Assembly (NCBI GenBank): GCA_029962745.1
Contig: CM057158.1
Location: forward strand, 15,739,173 to 15,803,172
Direction of reading: 5' to 3'
Source of the DNA: Echinometra lucunter
Taxonomy: Eukaryota; Echinodermata; Echinoidea; Camarodonta; Echinometridae
DNA length: 64,000 nucleotides
Shown: piece by piece, positions 58,601 to 64,000 of the stretch
How the letters are laid out: every line of letters starts with the position of its first letter
How positions within the stretch are numbered: position 1 is the first letter of the stretch
Notes under the pieces: model-generated
What the model was told of the DNA's origin: nothing
Database searches by the model: none
What the model saw: only the letters and a program-made list of their open reading frames with translations
Made by a program: the position numbers and the translations under genes

Positions 58601-61531
58601 ATGTGACAGCAGATGTTGAAATATGAATGTGTCATTAATAAATTAGTTGTTGCTATGCCGGAAAAGCCTAAAACAAATGCACAAATGAATTGAAATGAAC
58701 ATATGGTAATAGCTTAAAATTTCGAATAATCTATTAAGGAAGACCATATGTTTGTGAAATCAGTTGAGATATATTTTTTTAAAGAATATATTCTCTGATG
58801 AAAAATAAATTGTAAAGTGTACATGCACTATGGCATACATGAGAGATTTGTGTTCATTTCTTGATTTTCTTTCCTAAATTATTTCACGTTATTGATCAAT
58901 TTACAGTTGGTGATTCAAAGCCTAATGAAAGGGGGAAACACCACTGGGTATGTATCATTAATATCCAAAGAATTTTGAACTGATGTACAGGCATCTTATG
59001 TGTTGGTGATGAATAACCACTTCTCCCAAAGCATATTAAACATATTCTGTATCTTTTTCTAATACTTCATTGTAGTTACATTCATCAAATATTCTTAGTA
59101 TTCTTCAAAGCTAGATTCACTATTGTTGCTTAGAAAAATGATCATTGATACAGACGTATACTTTATAGGCCCATACTACTTTGTTACATGTAGTTCAGTT
59201 AAACCTGACATGAATGGCTTGTAGGCCATGTTGAATCAAGGGAAACAGTCCAAGTTCTTTTGATAAACTAAACCTTAGACTGAGATAAAACAAAGCTTTG
59301 TATTTAAAGTGGAGTAGAATATAGATCATTGATTTCAACAACTACATCAAAATATGATAAGGAAAGAAATGAATCATATTGCTTAGACATGTGTTTTCAG
59401 ATGTTCCCTTCTCTCTTTGTATGTACATGTATCCCATAGGCAAATTTCTGAAAGTATAAAACTGGACATGCGAATATAAAGTGTTACACCAACTTCCATA
59501 GGAGGGTAATGAAAATGTACATGTACCTTGTATGTGATTCATGTTTGAGTCACTGATAGTACATTTAACATGATGCAGTTGCAATATGATCATGTAAGCT
59601 TTTCTCAACTAATCTTGAGATGAAAAACAGTATAAATGGAAGTAAAAATCTAAGCTCGGCCCTTCCCATCATGCCCCTACAGGCCCAGCGAGCCATGCTT
59701 GTAGATAGCAGAACGTCTGTATCAGATGTCAAGTTTGCACCTCATCATCTTGGCCTTCAGTTGGTAAGTAGTGCTCAGTCATCCACAAAGTGAAGGATGT
59801 GAAAAAGAACATGGTGGATTTATACTTCTCGGCAGGTGTTATTTACCCTTGGTCCAAACTGAAGGAAATATGGCTTTGGTGGATCCCTGGGGGATGATTA
59901 GCAAGAACCAAAACAATATCTGTCCCAGTGCGAAAGCTTAGCTTTACAATTCTATTTATGTAGACTTTCAACACATCTCATTATTCAATCTCATTATTAA
60001 ATCTTGGTACAGCTACAGTGTACTGTGTAGATATTATCCTCTTAATTGTCTTGTAATCTTATGGTAAACCGTGGCTTGGGTAACCTCTAGCACCTACAGA
60101 GAGTCAGAAGGGTAATACTTCTGTTAACCTGTTGACTACTGAATGATCTCATTCCCATAGGTTTTATACAGGGACCATTCGGTTCCTGTATGCAATGGGT
60201 TAAGGATATGAATTGATATCCTTTGGTGTCATCAGACAGTATTACGGTAACTCAGTCTGCCTGCTGTGGATTACTTTGGAAATAATAAATCAAAAGCAAA
60301 AAGAATTTTTATTCATAGAAATCCCAACATAATTAATGTTAAACAGGAAAGTACTTATGTCTAGAAAGAGGTTAGCATGATGTCATATATTTGCCTGTGT
60401 CAGGTTATGGGTATAAATAACCTCGCACAACAAACGTGCTATATCAGCAGATTTGAAAGTGCCTCAACTTCACAGCTTCATTTTGCTGTTTCCTCCATCC
60501 TCTTGACAATTTTTCATGGATTTTTCTTCTTGTACATTAAGCAACTAGAATTTTAAAATTATTATTACCTCTTTCATATTTCTAAAATGAATAATTAATC
60601 TGCTTATAATCCTACAGGCAACATGTTCAGCAGATGGAATTGTAAGGATATACGAAGCACCAGAGGTTACTAATTTAGCCACCATGAATTTACAGGTATG
60701 ATTATAGTTGACATTTTGTAAATATTCCGTTATTTGTATATATTTCTACATTTGTAAATACCCTTGAGGTAAAGTTTTTATTTGTGCAAGGGAGACATGT
60801 AAAAATGGTGATCCCAAATTTTGCTTTTTCAACATTTATTGAGAGTGTTTTTTCTCCAAAGATGTGTAGATGTGAATGCACGGGTTGCATTATTGTTAGG
60901 CATTTTTAAGTGTAGGTTGAAGTTAGGAATTCACTCATTGTTAGATAATGACTGTTGATGCCATATCATGTTTTACTGTTTATTTAAGTATAAAGAAATG
61001 TGAATTATGATTAGTTTTATAGTTCTGGTTGAAATAGTGATAAAACATGAGAAGGAGATAGAAAACAGACAAAAGAAGAACCGGGGTACAGAAGGGATTG
61101 GGGAGGGGGGCAGAAGTAAAATTAAAATGAGCCCCCCCCCCCCCCTCAAAAAAAAAAAAAAAAATGGAGAGGAGGAATAAGGATGCACAGAAGAGTGAAG
61201 AATCAAAAGAGGAAGATGAAATGATGAGAAAAAAATGGAATAGTTTAAAAAAGAGGACTGTTATTTTTCCCTTTCTCACACTGACAGACTGAACTACAGA
61301 CCAAACTGAGCTGTAGCTGTTTATCATGGAATCCATCAAGGTAAATATTCATTGCTTGTAGAATGATAATTGTAATTCATTGAATTAATGACATCATATG
61401 GAAAGATTGTGCATTTGTCCAAACATTCATGAACTATATCATGAGACCAGTTATTCATTTTTTTTTTAAACTGCAAAATCAAATCAGTGTAAAAACTGTA
61501 AATATTGCTGTGTACGAATTAATAGACATTG

Positions 61532-61574
<43 letters not shown>

Positions 61575-63167
61575 GCTTTATGGGTGCATTGTATTTGTAT
61601 TCAAGAAAACGATTTTACTCTGTCTTCTGTTTGTATGATAATGCTGTGTTTATGTATCCTTTAAGGACCTTTTGACATGGATACATAATTGTTTCATTTT
61701 TTCTTCAGAGTTCATCCCCCCATGATTGCTATCGGCAGTGACAGTCCAGATCCCTCTGGAGGAGGCAAAGTTCAAATCTATGAGTACAAGGAAAATGAAA
61801 GGTCAGTTTCATGTTTTATTCCTCTCTTTACTGAATTCCATTTTTATGTACCGGTAATGTAAGATTGTTTATGGGCTGTAATGATTGTAAGTTTGTTGCA
61901 ATTAATGAAATTTTATTTGTGGAATTATATGCATTATGATTTGATATTTGGTACAAAAAAATAATATTGTTTTGAAAAAAAAAATTAGTGGGTTGTTGTA
62001 TAGCCCTCATGTCTGTCAAACTCGAAACTCCTGGGGAGCGTTTCAGTGATTTTCACTGACAACTGTTATAAGCTACTGAAAATCCTCGCATCTGATTGGC
62101 TGAGAGCAAATTAGTAAGTGAAAATCACCGACAAGACTCTTCGTGAAACGCTCCCCTAGAGTCTACTGACATTACCCCAGCTTTAGCCTACTATTATGGC
62201 ATTTTAGCATTTCAAGGAATTACTTCCTACCGGGTTCCCATACTATGTAAGGATGGAGAGTGACAATTGTACATTACTGCCTTGCTAAGACCCCAAACCA
62301 TGTTATCTGCAGTCCGGCGATATATCCACAAAACCATGACACTTCTACCAACTTTGTTTTAGGTGGTAGTTAAAAGAGAGAACTCATTTGTAGAGATGGC
62401 CTTATCAAGTGGTTTAAACATTTATCTGGAGTTGCAAAGGTCATGGGTTCAAGTCCCGGGGCTGCACTTCTGTTGTTAAGCTAGACATTAATCTAAATTT
62501 GCCACTCTCCATCGAGTTGAATCAGTGCCTGGTTGGAAGGAATTCCTTGAATGTTGTGAACATGATATAGGTAGCCTGGTGAGAGCTGGGGCAATATTGG
62601 AGCACCTTGTATGGTTGATATGAGAGCTGTTGGAAGTATCCAGTCTCATTATTATTATTACCTACTGATATTATCCATGTTCTCTTCACAGAAAATGGCA
62701 GAAGATCGACACACTCAATGTGATCACAGAGGCAGTTCACGACCTAGCATTTTCTCCTAACTTAGGCAGATCCTATCACATGCTAGCTGTAGCAACAAAG
62801 GATGTCCGCATCATGACGCTTAAACCTATGAGGTATGCATTATGTATGCTCCTTATATCTTCCTTTATTCTTTTGTTAACATTAGAAGTGTTTCTGTAAG
62901 ATTTCAAGTATATCATTTGCTTTATCTACATTTGTGAATGTTTCTATATATGATGTGTGATAAAGCAAGTTTCCTTATACTGTTAGGAATGATATTGGCA
63001 ATGAATTGAATAGAATTATGTGAAGTAGTTCAGACAGAATTGAATGAATCAGCAATATATTCTCACATTTACAAAATTGACTTTTTTTCAGGAGAGATCA
63101 GTTTGTTGGCTCAACAAGAATTGAAATCAGACAAGCAGCTCAACTAGTAGACTTCAAACAGAGTCAG
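55547..63167 (+). CDS. SEH1L: SEH1 nucleoporin (first 10 coding exons, 277 aa; 3' end outside window)
   Basis: SEH1 is a WD40 propeller in the Nup107-160 Y-complex of the nuclear pore and in GATOR2, which relays amino-acid status to TORC1. Coding exons: 55547-55657, 56862-56912, 57924-58029, 58907-58947, 59683-59763, 60618-60695, 61288-61340, 61709-61801, 62692-62832, 63092-63167. All use GT-AG and chain in phase (831 nt). Residues 1-37 ([20 protein letters not shown] then [17 protein letters not shown]) match human SEH1 with few changes. Other near-identical blocks are [13 protein letters not shown], [38 protein letters not shown] and [21 protein letters not shown]. Human SEH1 is about 360 aa, so roughly 80 residues, including the SQVWRVSWN blade, should follow beyond 64000. 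Confidence 0.95.
56862..56912 (+). CDS. SEH1L: SEH1 exon 2
   Basis: [17 protein letters not shown], the end of the first WD repeat; human [17 protein letters not shown]. Confidence 0.95.
57108..57147. repeat. (TTC)n microsatellite in SEH1 intron 2
   Basis: About 12 TTC/CTT units in a longer pyrimidine-rich tract (57020-57195). Confidence 0.9.
57924..58029 (+). CDS. SEH1L: SEH1 exon 3
   Basis: [20 protein letters not shown] then [15 protein letters not shown]; second WD repeat. Phase 1 out. Confidence 0.96.
58907..58947 (+). CDS. SEH1L: SEH1 exon 4 (41-bp micro-exon)
   Basis: (V)[13 protein letters not shown]; human VGESNDKLRGQSHW. Phase 1 in, 0 out. Confidence 0.93.
59683..59763 (+). CDS. 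SEH1L: SEH1 exon 5
   Basis: [20 protein letters not shown] then HHLGLQL; human has VDSRTSVTDVKFAP. Confidence 0.95.
60618..60695 (+). CDS. SEH1L: SEH1 exon 6
   Basis: [20 protein letters not shown] then ATMNLQ; third WD repeat core. Confidence 0.96.
61288..61340 (+). CDS. SEH1L: SEH1 exon 7
   Basis: [17 protein letters not shown] plus two bases of Arg; human HEISCKLSCSCISWNPSS. Confidence 0.94.
61534..61569. repeat. (TA)n microsatellite in SEH1 intron 7
   Basis: About 18 TA units. Confidence 0.9.
61709..61801 (+). CDS. SEH1L: SEH1 exon 8
   Basis: [20 protein letters not shown] then [10 protein letters not shown]; fourth WD repeat. Donor gtcagt, phase 2. Confidence 0.94.
62033..62156. mobile_element. 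124-bp MITE in SEH1 intron 8
   Basis: Perfect 13-bp ends ggggagcgtttca / tgaaacgctcccc, with subterminal gattttcactgac / gtgaaaatcaccgac. A diverged sibling is at 36079-36215 in an AMFR intron. Confidence 0.85.
62375..62470 (+). repeat. Possible tRNA-derived SINE fragment
   Basis: A clean B box (gggttcaagtccc at 62448-62460) with an A-box-like tatcaagtggttta upstream; no acceptor-stem pairing found. Confidence 0.3.
62692..62832 (+). CDS. SEH1L: SEH1 exon 9
   Basis: [20 protein letters not shown] then [20 protein letters not shown] and MTLKPM; fifth WD repeat region. Phase 2 both ends. Confidence 0.96.
63092..63167 (+). CDS. SEH1L: SEH1 exon 10
   Basis: [20 protein letters not shown] then FKQSQ, aligned with human KFEIHIVAQFDNHNSQ just before the next blade. 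Donor gtaagc; later exons not in the window. Confidence 0.9.
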
Positions 63168-64000
63168 GTAAGCATAAAGCATATTGTGGGGAATCAGTAC
63201 AAAAGTTTCAAAACATTACAAAGTTAACATGTTTCGTATATAAATTACCGATTTGTATATTTTGTTTACATTGACATCAGTACAATCTCGTCATTTGATT
63301 CAACTTATATAGCGTCTGGTAATTTAGATTATATGAATTATAATAAAATTCAATTATATAACAAAACATTCTGTTTTCATATTTGTATTAAAGTGGATCT
63401 TCACATAAATGTAGCTCAAGATGTTTGAAAAATGCAATCTTTCTAGAAAGTGGATGCAGTGGGTTACAGTGACAAAGAGGGAGAGGGCAAGGGGGAGGTT
63501 GACAGTGAAAGAATGAAAGAAAAAGAAAGAAAGAAGCTAAGAAAGAAAGAAAGAAAGAAAGACAAATTTTCTGTAGCTTCAGAGGTCACAGAGAACATTG
63601 TGCAGAGAATCTTGAAATCAACACACTCTCCAAGCACGGGTGGTAATGTACTACCAGGAATTTCAGTGGCATGACATTTACAAGAAATTCACCAGCAGAT
63701 CGTCAATTCACATTCTACCTGTCAATCAAATAGTGAAATTTACTCATAGGCAGGATGAATTTAACAAGCGAGGTATTTGTACTTCATGTGAAATATACAC
63801 AGAATTGGTAAACAAGGAGGAATTTAGGTTAAAGTTCAGCCTGTGAGTTACAGGGACTGCATAATCAATTTATTTTACAAGTTCTTTTTTCTTTTCATCT
63901 GCTAAGGTTCATTGTCCTAGTGAAAACTTAAGATGAGAACTGAGAGTAATTTGCCCTTGATAGCTAGGATGCAAGCTGCTGTTATAATGGGTTACATGTA
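63168..64000 (+). other. SEH1 intron 10, partial
   Basis: No exon matching the remaining SEH1 propeller was found. A GAAA microsatellite (63525-63561) lies inside an open frame at 63450-63674 that has no recognisable family. Confidence 0.6.

Noticed and set aside
62448..62460. Functional tRNA gene
   Set aside because: Only a B box is convincing; stems do not pair.
63450..63674. Frame with Lys/Glu-rich centre, considered as a SEH1 exon
   Set aside because: No resemblance to the expected WD40 blade; the charged part is a GAAA repeat.

Overview
The window is eukaryotic nuclear DNA: AT-rich, intron-rich, crowded with microsatellites, long poly-G/poly-C runs, short inverted-repeat (MITE-like) elements, tRNA-derived sequence and decayed LINE. 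Three conserved metazoan genes can be rebuilt exon by exon with GT-AG borders and matching phases. Gene content and repeat style suggest a marine invertebrate deuterostome, most likely an echinoderm such as a sea urchin. That assignment is inference.

Layout. 1-5200: intergenic repeat-rich DNA with many poly-G/C tracts, a foldback element, a tRNA-derived SINE and a perfect 56-bp palindrome. 5250-19382 (+): an 8-exon gene for a 1921-residue protein with 30 C2H2 zinc fingers, best matched to ZNF236. Its promoter region is GC-rich and carries a CRE. 19384-26482: ZNF236-like 3' flank with decaying copies of its own last coding exon, then MITEs and a ~150-bp repeat array carrying TGACCT half-sites. 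26483-45354 (-): AMFR/gp78, the ER membrane E3 ubiquitin ligase, with 15 coding exons and 846 residues. It has membrane segments, RING, CUE, G2BR and a C-terminal VCP-interacting motif. Its introns hold two large terminal-inverted-repeat elements, a 157-bp x 6 nuclear-receptor-site array, an 83-bp x 5 array that multiplies the splice acceptor of exon 8, and a recent 206-bp duplication of part of that exon. 45355-55546: intergenic, with a nested foldback structure of about 1.4 kb and one orphan open exon-like segment. 55547-63167 (+): the first ten coding exons (277 residues) of SEH1, the WD40 nucleoporin/GATOR2 subunit. The last blade(s) lie beyond the window.

The three genes are unrelated in function (nuclear DNA-binding factor, ER-associated degradation, nuclear pore/nutrient sensing). 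ZNF236-like and AMFR are convergent; AMFR and SEH1 are divergent. No operon, CRISPR array, viral gene or toxin gene was seen. The most unusual signals are local amplifications built from host exons: the exon-8 acceptor satellite and exon duplication in AMFR, and the last-exon-derived repeats of the zinc-finger gene. The nuclear-receptor-site arrays with near-nucleosome period come next.
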